Assembly (NCBI RefSeq): GCF_023973145.1
Contig: NZ_CP099546.1
Coordinates: 1,798,001-1,862,000 of the forward strand
Direction of reading: 5' to 3'
Length of the DNA stretch: 64,000 bases
Source of the DNA: Natronosalvus vescus
GTDB lineage: Archaea; Halobacteriota; Halobacteria; Halobacteriales; Natrialbaceae
The translations under genes were made by a program, and so were the position numbers. The notes beneath the pieces are model-generated. The model was given only the letters and a program-made list of their open reading frames with translations. It was not told the origin of the DNA and did not search any database. Positions within the stretch are counted from its first letter, which is position 1, and each line of letters opens with the position of its first letter. Positions 43,978 through 52,591 of the stretch are shown piece by piece.

Positions 43978-44871
43978 TTACAGTTCGATTTCTTTGTTTG
44001 CGTCGTCGATCTCGTCCCAGGAGACCTGTCCCTGCTCGAGGATCCGGTCTGGCTCGAGGGCGGGGTCACTCAGCACAGTCATCGCGGCACCGACCGGTGG
44101 TCTGGGTTCGGGTGCACCATCCCCGTTCTCGTCTTCGCGCTCCGGTTCGTCGTCACCGTCTGCCGACTCATCGCCGCCGTTGGCGTCGCCATCAGTGGCG
44201 TCGTCTCCGTTTCCGCCTCCCAATCCGGGAATCGGTTCCGCACCCGGCCCGGTCGCCTCTCCTACGACGAGTCGGACGACGTGGCCGAACAGCTCGTGTG
44301 GGCCACAGTGCATGTCGTACACGCCCGGTGTGTCGAACGTGTAAAACCAGGACGCACCGACCGGAAGCACGGGTGACGAAACCGGCGGGACACCGTCCGG
44401 AACCCGCTGCTGGATACCGAGCGCCGGATGGAACGCCGTCACGCTGTGATGTGGCGAGACGAGCAGGAACTGAACGGTCTCACCCGGCTCGAGCGCGAGC
44501 CCCGTCGGTTCGAAGAAGAACTCCGGGATCTCGCGGTCGTCACGTGGCGTGATGTGGGCTTCGATCGTGTGGGCCGGCGCGGCCGGCGGCTCGACCTCGT
44601 TATCCAGTGCCGAAAATCCAAAGACTGGATGCATACCCTCGCCGGATCGATTGGCTTGCACCCCATCTTCGTCGTCACCTTCTCGATCCCGGTCTTGGTC
44701 TTGGTCTTGGTTTTGGTCGTCGCAGTCAGTTCGTCGTTGGCCGTCGCTCGCGAGAACCGACCCGGTGCCGATCGTTGCGAGAATCGCTCCTGCACCGAGG
44801 GTCTGGACGACGGTTCGTCGATCGAAGCCGACGGTTTCGGTGGGTTCGCTACGCTCGTTCTGTGGATTCAT
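43978..44871 (-). CDS. Tat-exported cupredoxin (halocyanin/plastocyanin-like)
   Basis: This 297-aa exported blue-copper-type protein is a candidate electron carrier on the outer membrane face. The twin-arginine signal is FDRRTVVQTLGAGAIL near residues 17-32. A Gln/Asp/Arg-rich linker follows (from NQDQDQDRDRE). The cupredoxin domain has His in VSPHHSVTAFHP and Cys/His in YDMHCGPHELFGH, three of the type-1 copper ligands. The C-terminal ~90 residues add an acidic Asp/Gly/Glu stretch and a conserved end SDPALEPDRILEQGQVSWDEI. Start 44871 is supported by a TATTATG box near 44902-44908. The partner oxidase is unknown. Confidence 0.82.
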   Translation of the reverse strand: MNPQNERSEPTETVGFDRRTVVQTLGAGAILATIGTGSVLASDGQRRTDCDDQNQDQDQDRDREGDDEDGVQANRSGEGMHPVFGFSALDNEVEPPAAPAHTIEAHITPRDDREIPEFFFEPTGLALEPGETVQFLLVSPHHSVTAFHPALGIQQRVPDGVPPVSSPVLPVGASWFYTFDTPGVYDMHCGPHELFGHVVRLVVGEATGPGAEPIPGLGGGNGDDATDGDANGGDESADGDDEPEREDENGDGAPEPRPPVGAAMTVLSDPALEPDRILEQGQVSWDEIDDANKEIEL

Positions 44872-44997
44872 AGCTCCACCAGTCCCGGCGACTCGCGGCA
44901 GCATAATACTATCATACGACAAACAATTTGATTATAGAACAGTCGTTACCTGGCTATAGGGTACTCACCAGGCCCGAAACCGGTTGCTGGTCTTCGG

Positions 44998-46011
44998 TCA
45001 GCTAACAAATGATATTACGTCGTCCAGCTCGAGTGGCACCGATCCCTTCCGGTACCCTTCGATCCGGCCATCCGGTCGAGCGCGGTAAACCACTGCGGGG
45101 CGGTGCCTGACGTCCGGCTGTTCGCCCCGGACGGCCGCCCAGGCGTCGTCTGGGAAACTCGAGCAGTCGACGAAGAGCGTCGCGCCGCCGCCGTGTTCGG
45201 CCAGTTGGCCGCTGGTTTTCGTCTCGGCGGTGTCCCGGACGGCTGCGACGGGACCGGCGGCAGCGCGGTTGGCCGGCGGCTGCGGTCGGGTGACCTCGAC
45301 CAGGACGTTGGTGTTCGTCGCACGATCGACGGCCCGGTAATCGAGGGAGTGGCCGGTCGTAACCTCGATTTCGGGTGTGATCTCGTAGTCGGCATCGACG
45401 AGCACCTTGGCGGCGATGAACTCGGCCATCGCCGCGCTCATGCGGACGCGGTCGACGTGTGGACTCGTGCCGAGTTTGCCGGCCATGACGTCTCGGTACT
45501 CGTCCAGGGCCCCGGTCTCGAGGATCGACTCGATGTATCGGGTGCTCTCGCGTCGACCGGCGTCGGGAAAGCCTGCGGCGTGTTCGCGAAAGAACGCCCG
45601 GGTCGATTCTCGGCCGTCCTTGGACATGAACACGGGGAGGAAAAACCACGAGAGGTAGGGGTAGTCGGCCAGCCACGCATCGCGTTCGTGCAGCGTCGCG
45701 AGCAGCTCTCGCTGGGACCACCGAGCGACCTGGTACGGGACGGACTCCCAGCCGAACTTGTCGGTTCGCCACAGCGAGGACGGTGTTTCGGTGTTCCCCA
45801 TCCAGTAGGCCCCGTCGTCCGAGCGAGCGAAGAGGGCGACGTCACCGTTTGCCATCTCGAACCGGTGGGTGTCCCACGATCCGCCGATGGCGAACCACGG
45901 GCCGGCGGCTCGAGCGCCGAGATTGTTATTTAGCGGGGTGTAAATCTCCTGGTGAACGCGCTGATCGCTCCAGCGTTGGGGCGAGTATCGAAAGCGAAGC
46001 GGCCGTGCCAC
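44998..46011 (-). CDS. Conserved haloarchaeal protein (DUF5784-like)
   Basis: This 337-aa soluble protein starts MARPLRFRYSPQRWSDQRVHQEIYTPL. The N-terminal ~110 residues contain aromatic/Trp-rich motifs (GPWFAIGGSWDTHRF, YWMGNTETPSSLW). The middle is helical, and the C-terminal ~130 residues read EIEVTTGHSLDYRAV and VLVEVTRPQPPANRAAAGPV. The E-x-T/D...V-E-V-x-R pattern could be a nuclease-like (PD-D/ExK-type) fold, but this is a guess. It is well kept and single-copy in style. Function unknown. Confidence 0.7.
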   Translation of the reverse strand: MARPLRFRYSPQRWSDQRVHQEIYTPLNNNLGARAAGPWFAIGGSWDTHRFEMANGDVALFARSDDGAYWMGNTETPSSLWRTDKFGWESVPYQVARWSQRELLATLHERDAWLADYPYLSWFFLPVFMSKDGRESTRAFFREHAAGFPDAGRRESTRYIESILETGALDEYRDVMAGKLGTSPHVDRVRMSAAMAEFIAAKVLVDADYEITPEIEVTTGHSLDYRAVDRATNTNVLVEVTRPQPPANRAAAGPVAAVRDTAETKTSGQLAEHGGGATLFVDCSSFPDDAWAAVRGEQPDVRHRPAVVYRARPDGRIEGYRKGSVPLELDDVISFVS

Positions 46012-46121
46012 GAAAGAGGGTATGGCTCGCGTCGCAATACGTCTTCCTTTCTTTCGATCCGATCCGTATGAACGACCGTTACATTCATATGAGATAGGTG
46101 CCTACAGTGTGTGTACTTACC

Positions 46122-46295
46122 ATGTCAATGGGTGCCTATGACGAAGACGAGCACGAGCGCCGTGAACGCCAGGCGTCGAAGGTCGACACCGATTTCGACG
46201 ACGAGCGAACGATCTATCACGGGAAGGTGGAGTACGACTCGGGGGAGTCTGCGGAAGCGCTTCTCGATAAGTTCCAGGAGATCAAGTCGAACTAG
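46122..46295 (+). CDS. Small acidic haloarchaeal protein (DUF5786-like)
   Basis: This 57-aa protein reads MSMGAYDEDEHERRERQASK and later IYHGKVEYDSGESAEALLDKF. It is a short soluble protein, highly charged, found widely in haloarchaea with nearly unchanged sequence, and of unknown function. ATG 46122 begins the conserved part; eight upstream in-frame codons are not conserved in character. Confidence 0.75.
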   Translation: MSMGAYDEDEHERRERQASKVDTDFDDERTIYHGKVEYDSGESAEALLDKFQEIKSN

Positions 46296-46350
46296 CGACG
46301 GACGAACGATCGGCTCGTGGGTCACGGTCTCGTCGTTACAACATCACTGA

Positions 46351-46382
46351 GAGTGACATCGCCGTGCTCACGGCGATGACTC
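46351..46382. terminator. Strong inverted repeat after the DUF5786-like gene
   Basis: CATCGCCGT (46357-46365), loop GCTC, ACGGCGATG (46370-46378): a 9-bp perfect stem. Outer GAGT/ACTC arms are separated by a two-base bulge on one side. It lies ~55 nt past the 57-aa gene and could end its transcript. No T-run follows. Confidence 0.45.
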
Positions 46383-46636
46383 TACACATGAGTAGTGTAA
46401 CGTGTCCACATAGCGCGACGCTCGCCCACCAGCAGGTACCGATCCAATAGCCGACATCCTAGCGGTTCCAGCGGAGCAACAACACGAATCCAGGGCGAAT
46501 TCCGGCGGTTCCGACCCATAGCTCGTCGATCCGAGCGTTCGATTCTCGGCAGCGCCCTAACGAGGCGCTCGTACACCCATGTCTCACCGTGCTGGGGCTT
46601 TCCAGCGCCGGACTCGTCGTGGATGACTGCGGTCAC
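46382..46636 (-). CDS. Possible short ORF downstream of NAD(P)-binding protein
   Basis: This 84-codon frame starts with an ATG that overlaps the stop of the preceding gene (ATGA). The overlap suggests translational coupling. The protein is Arg-rich, unlike acidic haloarchaeal proteins, and shows no motif. It may be non-coding, a degraded domain, or a fast-evolving gene. Apart from it, the 46296-46632 interval holds only the inverted repeat. Confidence 0.25.
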   Translation of the reverse strand: MTAVIHDESGAGKPQHGETWVYERLVRALPRIERSDRRAMGRNRRNSPWIRVVAPLEPLGCRLLDRYLLVGERRAMWTRYTTHV

Positions 46637-47646
46637 GGCTTCTCCGCCGTTTGCTCGGGGTGTGCTCGATCGTGATCGTGGTCGTATCCGTAACCGTGAT
46701 CACGACCCCGACTGCGACGAGCCGAGTTCGACTCCGAACTCTGCCTGACGGATGACGCTTGCCGGTCGGCTACTGTCCGGCGCACGGCGGCGTCGAACCC
46801 CATCGGCTGCACCTCGAGGAGCGACTCGAGGCGGTCGTCGGTAACGACGACAGGATTTTTCATTCCCTCGATGAGCGGGGAAGCCACGTTCGTGGGGACG
46901 TCGGTCACGAGGCCAACCCAGTACGACGACAGTTGGAGCGAGCGCACGGGAACTGGCAGAATACGTGGCTCGCGCCCACCGCAAATACGCGCGATCTCGA
47001 GCAGCATTTCCCGGAAACTGAGGGCCGCTGGCCCGCCGATCTCGTACGTTTCGTTGGCAGTCTCCGGCGTCTCGAGGACGCCGACCAGATACTCGATCAC
47101 GTCCTCGATCGCGATTGGCTGACAGGGGGTATCCACCCAGCGGGGCGTGATCATCACGGGCAGTCGGGTTGCAGGTTGGAAGAGCATTCGAAAACTCGCG
47201 CTTCTTTCGCCAACGATCACAGCGGTTCGGAGCACCGTGAGGTCGTACGATCCGGCTCCCAGCAAAATTTCGACCTCGCGGCGCGACCGAAGGTGCGCCG
47301 AGACCCCGTCTCGATCGGCCCCGAGGCCGCTGAGGTAGACGACTCGGTCGACGCCCGTCGCGCTCGCCGCCCGTTCGAACGTGCGGGCGGCCTTCCGATC
47401 CCGGGCTGCGATGTCGCCCGACGATCCCATACTGTGAATCAGGTAGACAGCCACGTCGACGCCCGCGAGTGCTGGCTCGAGTCGCTCGCTATCGGTGACG
47501 TCGCCTTCGAAGACGGTCACGTCGTCGGGAAACGCTGTCGTCGTCGCATCCCTGACGAACACCGACACATCGTGCTCCCGGGCACGCAGCGTCTCGAGCA
47601 GGCGACTCCCGACGAAGCCGGTCGCTCCCGTGAGGAGGATCCGCAT
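46633..47646 (-). CDS. NAD(P)-binding protein, atypical SDR (NDUFA9-like)
   Basis: This 337-aa Rossmann-fold protein has the nucleotide motif LTGATGFVGSRLLETL (residues 5-20). It also has VYLIHSMGSSGDIAARDRKAARTF and VVYLSGLGA. The strict Tyr-x3-Lys pair of classical SDRs is not evident, placing it with atypical SDRs related to complex I subunit NDUFA9. The C-terminus (~285-337) is a disordered, His/Arg/Asp-rich tail (DHGYGYDHDHDRAHPEQ). No function beyond nucleotide binding can be assigned. Confidence 0.85.
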   Translation of the reverse strand: MRILLTGATGFVGSRLLETLRAREHDVSVFVRDATTTAFPDDVTVFEGDVTDSERLEPALAGVDVAVYLIHSMGSSGDIAARDRKAARTFERAASATGVDRVVYLSGLGADRDGVSAHLRSRREVEILLGAGSYDLTVLRTAVIVGERSASFRMLFQPATRLPVMITPRWVDTPCQPIAIEDVIEYLVGVLETPETANETYEIGGPAALSFREMLLEIARICGGREPRILPVPVRSLQLSSYWVGLVTDVPTNVASPLIEGMKNPVVVTDDRLESLLEVQPMGFDAAVRRTVADRQASSVRQSSESNSARRSRGRDHGYGYDHDHDRAHPEQTAEKP

Positions 47647-47683
47647 ATGGCCGGTACGGGCGGAACTGGCTTAATGGATGGCC

Positions 47684-48700
47684 CTACCCGCCGGCTTCCT
47701 CGTTCTCGAGTGCGTCCCACCCAGGGGTCGGTGGTGCGCCGTCAGCCACCTCGAACGAGCCGTCGATGGCGGACGAGACGGCCGTTCCCGGCGCATCGCC
47801 GTCGGCAGCCTCGAGGCGCTCCCACTCGCGGATCGCCCGACCGGCCCAGGAGTCCGCCTCGAGTACCTGCGTTCTCGCGCGTTCGGCGTGTGGTTCGGAG
47901 TGGCTAAGCGTGCCTGGTGCTGAGGCGGCCGCGATGGCGACGAACGTGGCCCGATCCTCGTCGGTCGCCTCGCCGGCGACAAGTCGGTCGATTCGACCCT
48001 CGAGTGCCTCGGGATTGGGATGGACGAAGAGCTTCTGGCCGATGGCCTGTCGTCCGAGCAGGAGGCCGTCTGTGGGATCGGCGTCGACGGTGACGGTGAT
48101 TCCGCGACCGGCGGCGGTCTCGTCGCGGCGAATTCGCGTCCCGCCAACCGCCCGTTCGACTCGTTCACACTCGGTCTCTTGCTCGAGGGCCACGTTGTGG
48201 GCGGGGTAGGCCGCGCACTCGTCCGGATACCGGCTATCTTCGTGCAGGCGACACTGGAGGGTGTCGGGATCGAGGAAGACACAGGTGGGGAGCCACGCTC
48301 GCGTCGTCCGACCGAAGGGCGCGACCGGTTTTGGTGGTTTTCTGAGGCCGACGAAGAAGGTCGGGCGACCCTCGATGGCAGCGAGGTCGTAGCCGTCGAC
48401 CGTGACCGCGTCGTCGACGGCGTCGGCTTCCCACAGCCGCGGGATCAACACGTCGCCCAGGCCGGTCTCGAGGAACGCCCGGATCTCGTCGCGGGTGAGT
48501 GGGACGAGGTTGTAGACGTCGTCGATTGCGGGTCGTCGACGGAGTCTGCGTTCGTGCTCGTGGCCGTTTTCGTCGGCCTCGTCGACGGCCGTCTCGTCGT
48601 GCCCCTTCGTTCGTGTCGGTTGTGTGGGACGCTGGTCGTCCTCGAGTAGCGGCCGCCAGTCGATACAGCACCCGGCACAGCCCTGGCAGTACACCTCCAT
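47684..48700 (-). CDS. YkgJ-family cysteine cluster protein
   Basis: This 338-aa protein has a Cys cluster predicted to chelate zinc or an iron-sulfur centre. The N-terminal CQGCAGCCIDW (~5-15) is followed by a ~45-residue charged insertion. The later CVFLDPDTLQCRLHEDSRYPDECAAYP completes the YkgJ ligand set. The rest is a helical domain without known motifs. Start MEVYCQGCAG at 48700 places the cluster at the N-terminus as in the family. Function unknown; some family members are linked to metal handling. Confidence 0.83.
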   Translation of the reverse strand: MEVYCQGCAGCCIDWRPLLEDDQRPTQPTRTKGHDETAVDEADENGHEHERRLRRRPAIDDVYNLVPLTRDEIRAFLETGLGDVLIPRLWEADAVDDAVTVDGYDLAAIEGRPTFFVGLRKPPKPVAPFGRTTRAWLPTCVFLDPDTLQCRLHEDSRYPDECAAYPAHNVALEQETECERVERAVGGTRIRRDETAAGRGITVTVDADPTDGLLLGRQAIGQKLFVHPNPEALEGRIDRLVAGEATDEDRATFVAIAAASAPGTLSHSEPHAERARTQVLEADSWAGRAIREWERLEAADGDAPGTAVSSAIDGSFEVADGAPPTPGWDALENEEAGG

Positions 48701-48832
48701 GGTCGATCCCTCGCCTTCCAGGCGTATCAATCGCTCTCCGTGCAGCCACCCGTCGGAACACGTTCACCGAGAACGCATCGTTACAGTCGAGCCAACGCGA
48801 ACGACTTTGCGCCTCGAGTCCAACCACTCGGT

Positions 48833-49108
48833 ATGGGTCGAACCGCCTGTGACGGCTGTGGTCGCCCGATCTCGATCACCGGCGGCATCGCCAACTTCTG
48901 GACGTTCGGCGACCGCGACGGAACCGATGGCGCAGCGCTGACGCTCGAACTCGAGGACGGCTCGAGTCACCTGCTGTGTTATCCCTGTATCGACGCGCTG
49001 CCGGAACACCCGACGGCGGCGGATGTCGAGACGTTATCGACGGCAGATCACGCGGACTCGGTGGACTTGGGTAACTCCGTGGAATCCGGGGACTCGCCAG
49101 CCGAGTAA
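48833..49108 (+). CDS. Small zinc-ribbon-like haloarchaeal protein
   Basis: This 91-aa protein begins MGRTACDGCGRPISITGGIANFW and has a second pair CYPCIDAL around residue 52. The two CxxC motifs make a zinc ribbon. The last ~25 residues are an acidic tail. It is divergent from the YkgJ gene with ~130 nt between starts. It is conserved in style; no function known. Confidence 0.7.
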   Translation: MGRTACDGCGRPISITGGIANFWTFGDRDGTDGAALTLELEDGSSHLLCYPCIDALPEHPTAADVETLSTADHADSVDLGNSVESGDSPAE

Positions 49109-49167
49109 TCGGGGTCGTCGGGGCTCTCGCCCTGTACCACCTATAGAAGACACCCTCGAGCAGCCGG

Positions 49168-49356
49168 TCACCGCCTTCGCGAATCGGGATACTCGTGGCC
49201 AACGATGAGCGCCACGACGTTGATCGCCACGAGGGCGACGAAGAGGCCGAGCCGAGTCGTGGAGTTCAATCCGGTGAGGAAGACGGGCACGTAGGCGAAC
49301 GGCAGGAGGGTACCGACCCAGAAGCCGACGGCCGTGATGGTCTGTCCAAGGGACAT
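49168..49356 (-). CDS. Small two-helix membrane protein
   Basis: This 62-aa protein has two hydrophobic helices (~5-28 and ~34-53) and a basic C-terminus (HEYPDSRRR). It begins MSLGQTITAVGFWVGTLLPF, a form seen in other haloarchaea. There is no enzymatic motif; function unknown. Confidence 0.6.
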   Translation of the reverse strand: MSLGQTITAVGFWVGTLLPFAYVPVFLTGLNSTTRLGLFVALVAINVVALIVGHEYPDSRRR

Positions 49357-49775
49357 CGGTTACTGGGTTGTGTGACGTCGGCGATGTGGGCTGGAATCGC
49401 GTTCGACGGCTTGCCTGGGGTGTTTGGTTGGCGTTACAGACGGACGTGAGGGGATCGAGACAATCAGTGGCGGGCGTTCATCGGGGAACTGAATGGACGT
49501 CATAGCTGGGGCATGGCGGTCGTGCGCCACACGTCTCTACACGAAACGGGGCTATTGTTATCGGCCGATTACCCCGAGACACCCGGCGATTGTGAAACGG
49601 ATACGAGTCATTTCGGGATGACTTCACACCGGCTGTGACTCTCTCGAGTCCTGAACTGTACGCGGCCGTTACTCCCATCTGCGCCGTTTTTTGGCGGTAG
49701 GCTCCGCTTGCATCACGGCTCGAGGAGGGGTCGGGTCTTCGATGGCCGCATTCGAGTACTGGGTCACCCAGGTTC
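49357..49775. other. Intergenic region before the HtrA-like gene 3' end
   Basis: About 420 nt. I see no coding frame with haloarchaeal codon bias, no tRNA-like fold and no repeat. Confidence 0.5.
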
Positions 49776-50909
49776 TCAGAACGGACTCGATCCCGGTTCG
49801 GGCCGCGCGCCAAGCGTGAGGTCGACGGTTTCCTCGTCGTTATTCCGCGAGACCGTGAGTTCGACCGTGTCGCCCGGATCGGTCTCGAGGGCCAGATACG
49901 TCGAGAGGGCGTGGTTATCCGGGATGGGTTCGCCGTCGACCTCTCGGATGACGTCGCCGCCGGTGGGAATTTCCCCCGGCGAGCCGTCGCTCGGCTCGAG
50001 AACGCCGTCGGCGGGGCCGTCGGGTTCGACCTCCACGATCAGGATACCGTTCGCCCGCTCGAGGTCGTTCGCCTCGGCGATCGTCGGATCGACGGGGAGC
50101 AACCTGATCCCCATGTGGGAGTGGTGGAATTCGCCCTCGTCGATGAGTTCGGGGACGACACGGCGGCTCAACGCCGCGGAGATCGCCAGCCCGATGTTTT
50201 CGCCCTGTGTGGCGTGGACGACGCCCACGACTTCGCCGTTCATGTCGACCAGCGGGCCGCCGCTGTTGCCGGGGTTGACGGCCGCATCGGTCTGCACTAC
50301 GTTCGGGTACGAGAAGTCGTGCCAGGCGGGCGAGATCGACCGGTTGACGCCACTGACGATCCCCTGTGACATCGAGCCGTCGAGCCCGACGGGGTTCCCG
50401 ATGGCCAGTACCTCCTGGCCGACGACGGGGCGCTCCTCGGTGAACGCGAGCGGCTGTATCTCGTCGGGAACCGCCTCGACCTCGAGGACGGCCAGGTCGC
50501 TGTAGAAGTCGGTGCCGACGACCTCTGCCGTCGTCCACCGGCCGTCGGTGTACTGTATGTCGACGTCGACGTCGTCGCTGCTGAAGACGACGTGATCGTT
50601 GGTGACGACGTAGCCGCTGGGGTGCAGAAAGCCCGACCCCTCTCCCTGTGCGGGGCCGCCGAATCCGCCCTCGCCGTGGACGCGGACGAGCGTCACGGCG
50701 TCGATGGTCGTCTCGTAGACGTCGGTGTACGCGGAGCCGTCGGCCAGGGATCCCTCGTCGGTGTCGACCGAGGCGGCGTTCGGTTCGGAGTCGGGCTGGT
50801 CGGGTTGGCCCGTGCTGGAGCCAGGCTCGGCACAGCCGGCGATAGCCGCGAGCGCGCCCGTCCCTGCGAGCGAGAGAAAGCGACGACGATCTACTCTCGA
50901 GCGTGTCAT
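49776..50909 (-). CDS. HtrA/DegP-like S1C serine protease lipoprotein
   Basis: This 377-aa exported protease likely handles damaged proteins at the cell surface. It starts MTRSRVDRRRFLSLAGTGAL, a Tat signal, with lipobox AIAGC. The catalytic triad is His in VVTNDHVVF, Asp in FYSDLAVLEV and Ser in NPGNSGGPLV. The C-terminal ~90 residues are a PDZ domain (MGIRLLPVDPTIAEA and ANGILIVEVEPDGPADG). Only one PDZ is present. A CTTTACCCGTATAGG promoter region lies ~27 nt upstream, consistent with this start. Confidence 0.92.
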   Translation of the reverse strand: MTRSRVDRRRFLSLAGTGALAAIAGCAEPGSSTGQPDQPDSEPNAASVDTDEGSLADGSAYTDVYETTIDAVTLVRVHGEGGFGGPAQGEGSGFLHPSGYVVTNDHVVFSSDDVDVDIQYTDGRWTTAEVVGTDFYSDLAVLEVEAVPDEIQPLAFTEERPVVGQEVLAIGNPVGLDGSMSQGIVSGVNRSISPAWHDFSYPNVVQTDAAVNPGNSGGPLVDMNGEVVGVVHATQGENIGLAISAALSRRVVPELIDEGEFHHSHMGIRLLPVDPTIAEANDLERANGILIVEVEPDGPADGVLEPSDGSPGEIPTGGDVIREVDGEPIPDNHALSTYLALETDPGDTVELTVSRNNDEETVDLTLGARPEPGSSPF

Positions 50910-51040
50910 GCTAGTGCGATCGATTCCTATACGGGTAAAGCTCATGCCAACGTTCCGTGGCTCAGTCGTTTCTCCTCCCGTGGCCCAGTCACGACCGGGG
51001 AAGGGAAAGGATGTTACCGTCGGCCTCCCCATACCGGTAC

Positions 51041-52420
51041 ATGACGCTCACGGAAGACGCCCGCGAGCTGCTCGCGGCGGGGCCCGTCTGTGACGCCTGC
51101 CTGGGCCGCCCGTTCGCCGACCGCAGTTTCGGGCTGACCAACGCCGAACGCGGCCGGGCGCTGCGGACGACGATTGCCCTGGCCGACGACGTCGATTTCG
51201 AGCCGGTCGAACCGGCCGACTGCTGGGTGTGTGAGGGGTACTGCGGGACGTTCGACGCCATCGCCGAGATGATCGTCGATCAGCTCGAGGGGGTCGGCTT
51301 CGAGACCTACCAGGTCGGAACGCGGGTGCCGCCGCTGGTCGAGGAGAACGACCGACTGCTTCGGGAGGACGCCGGTCTGGCCGAGGACGCGGGCGAGCCG
51401 CTGAAACGCGAGGTCAACCGCGAAGTCGGCCGCCGCGTCGGTAAACGGACGGGTGCCGAGTTCGATCTCGACCGCCCCGACGTGCTCGTCGTGATCGATC
51501 TCGAGGCGTTCGATCCGCTGACGATGATCGCTGACGACGAAGCGGGCGATGCCACGGTCACGAGCCACGCCGCCGACGTCCAGATCAACCCGGCGTTCGT
51601 CTACGGCCGCTACCGCAAACTCGAACGGGATATCCCGCAGACGGAGTGGCCCTGCCGTGAGTGTGGCGGGAGCGGCGTCCAGCTCGGCGACGACGGCGAG
51701 GAACCCTGTGAGTACTGTGGTGGCTCGGGCTATCTGTACGACACGAGCGTCGAGCAGGTCGTCCGACCCCACGTCGTCGAGGCGATGGACGGCGACGAGG
51801 GAACCTTCCACGGTGCTGGCCGCGAGGACGTCGACGCGCTGATGCTCGAGGGTGGCCGACCGTTCGTCCTCGAGGTCAAGCGACCCAATCGACGTTCGCC
51901 CGATCCCACCGAACTCGAGGAGGCGATCAACGAGGCTGCCGACGGCGCCGTCGAGGTCGAGGGGTTGCGGCTGGCGACCTACGAGATGGTCGAGCGGGTG
52001 AAAGAACACGACGCGAGCAAGCAGTATCGAGCCGACGTGACCTTCGAGGAGCCGATCGACGAGGAGACGTTCGCCGAGGCGCTCGCGGAACTCGACGGGG
52101 CGACCCTCGAGCAGTACACGCCCGAGCGCGTCGACCACCGGCGGGCGAGCCTGACACGGACGCGGACGGTGCATTCGATCGAGGGCGAGTTGCTCGAGCC
52201 CACTCGGGCGGAGATCCGCGTCCACGGGGAGGGTGGGCTCTACATCAAGGAACTCATCAGCGGCGACAACGGGCGCACCGACCCGAGCGTTGCCGGCCTC
52301 GTCGGAACGGGTGCCGAGGTGACGGAACTCGACGTCCTCGCCGTCGAGGGTGAGGACGAGCCGTTCGAACGGGAGGCCTTCTTCAGGGACTCGCCGGACG
52401 ACGACGACGAGGCTGTATAG
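51041..52420 (+). CDS. pus10: tRNA pseudouridine(54/55) synthase Pus10
   Basis: This 459-aa enzyme isomerises U54 and U55 in the T-loop of archaeal tRNA. The N-terminal zinc module has CDACLGRPFADR and CWVCEGYCG. The catalytic domain has HGAGREDVDALMLEGGRPFVLEVKRP, with the nucleophilic Asp in REDVD. A second cysteine region (CRECGGSG, CEYCGGSGYLYDTSVE) fits the family's archaeal version. Start 51041 (MTLTEDARELLAAGPVCDACLG) is chosen over an upstream in-frame ATG because the family begins just before the first Cys pair. It is divergent from the HtrA-like gene. Confidence 0.95.
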   Translation: MTLTEDARELLAAGPVCDACLGRPFADRSFGLTNAERGRALRTTIALADDVDFEPVEPADCWVCEGYCGTFDAIAEMIVDQLEGVGFETYQVGTRVPPLVEENDRLLREDAGLAEDAGEPLKREVNREVGRRVGKRTGAEFDLDRPDVLVVIDLEAFDPLTMIADDEAGDATVTSHAADVQINPAFVYGRYRKLERDIPQTEWPCRECGGSGVQLGDDGEEPCEYCGGSGYLYDTSVEQVVRPHVVEAMDGDEGTFHGAGREDVDALMLEGGRPFVLEVKRPNRRSPDPTELEEAINEAADGAVEVEGLRLATYEMVERVKEHDASKQYRADVTFEEPIDEETFAEALAELDGATLEQYTPERVDHRRASLTRTRTVHSIEGELLEPTRAEIRVHGEGGLYIKELISGDNGRTDPSVAGLVGTGAEVTELDVLAVEGEDEPFEREAFFRDSPDDDDEAV

Positions 52421-52591
52421 GCTCGAGAACGGCTACTCGCCAGCCGCTTCCCGAGCTCTTCGCGTCCATCGCCACTCGAGCACGTCAGATCGAACCGGTA
52501 CGATCCTCAGCACTCTTCGAAGCGTCGACTGACGAGCCGAACCGGACGCCGACCATCGGTTCGGCTCCTCACTACAGCCCTCGAAACGCAC

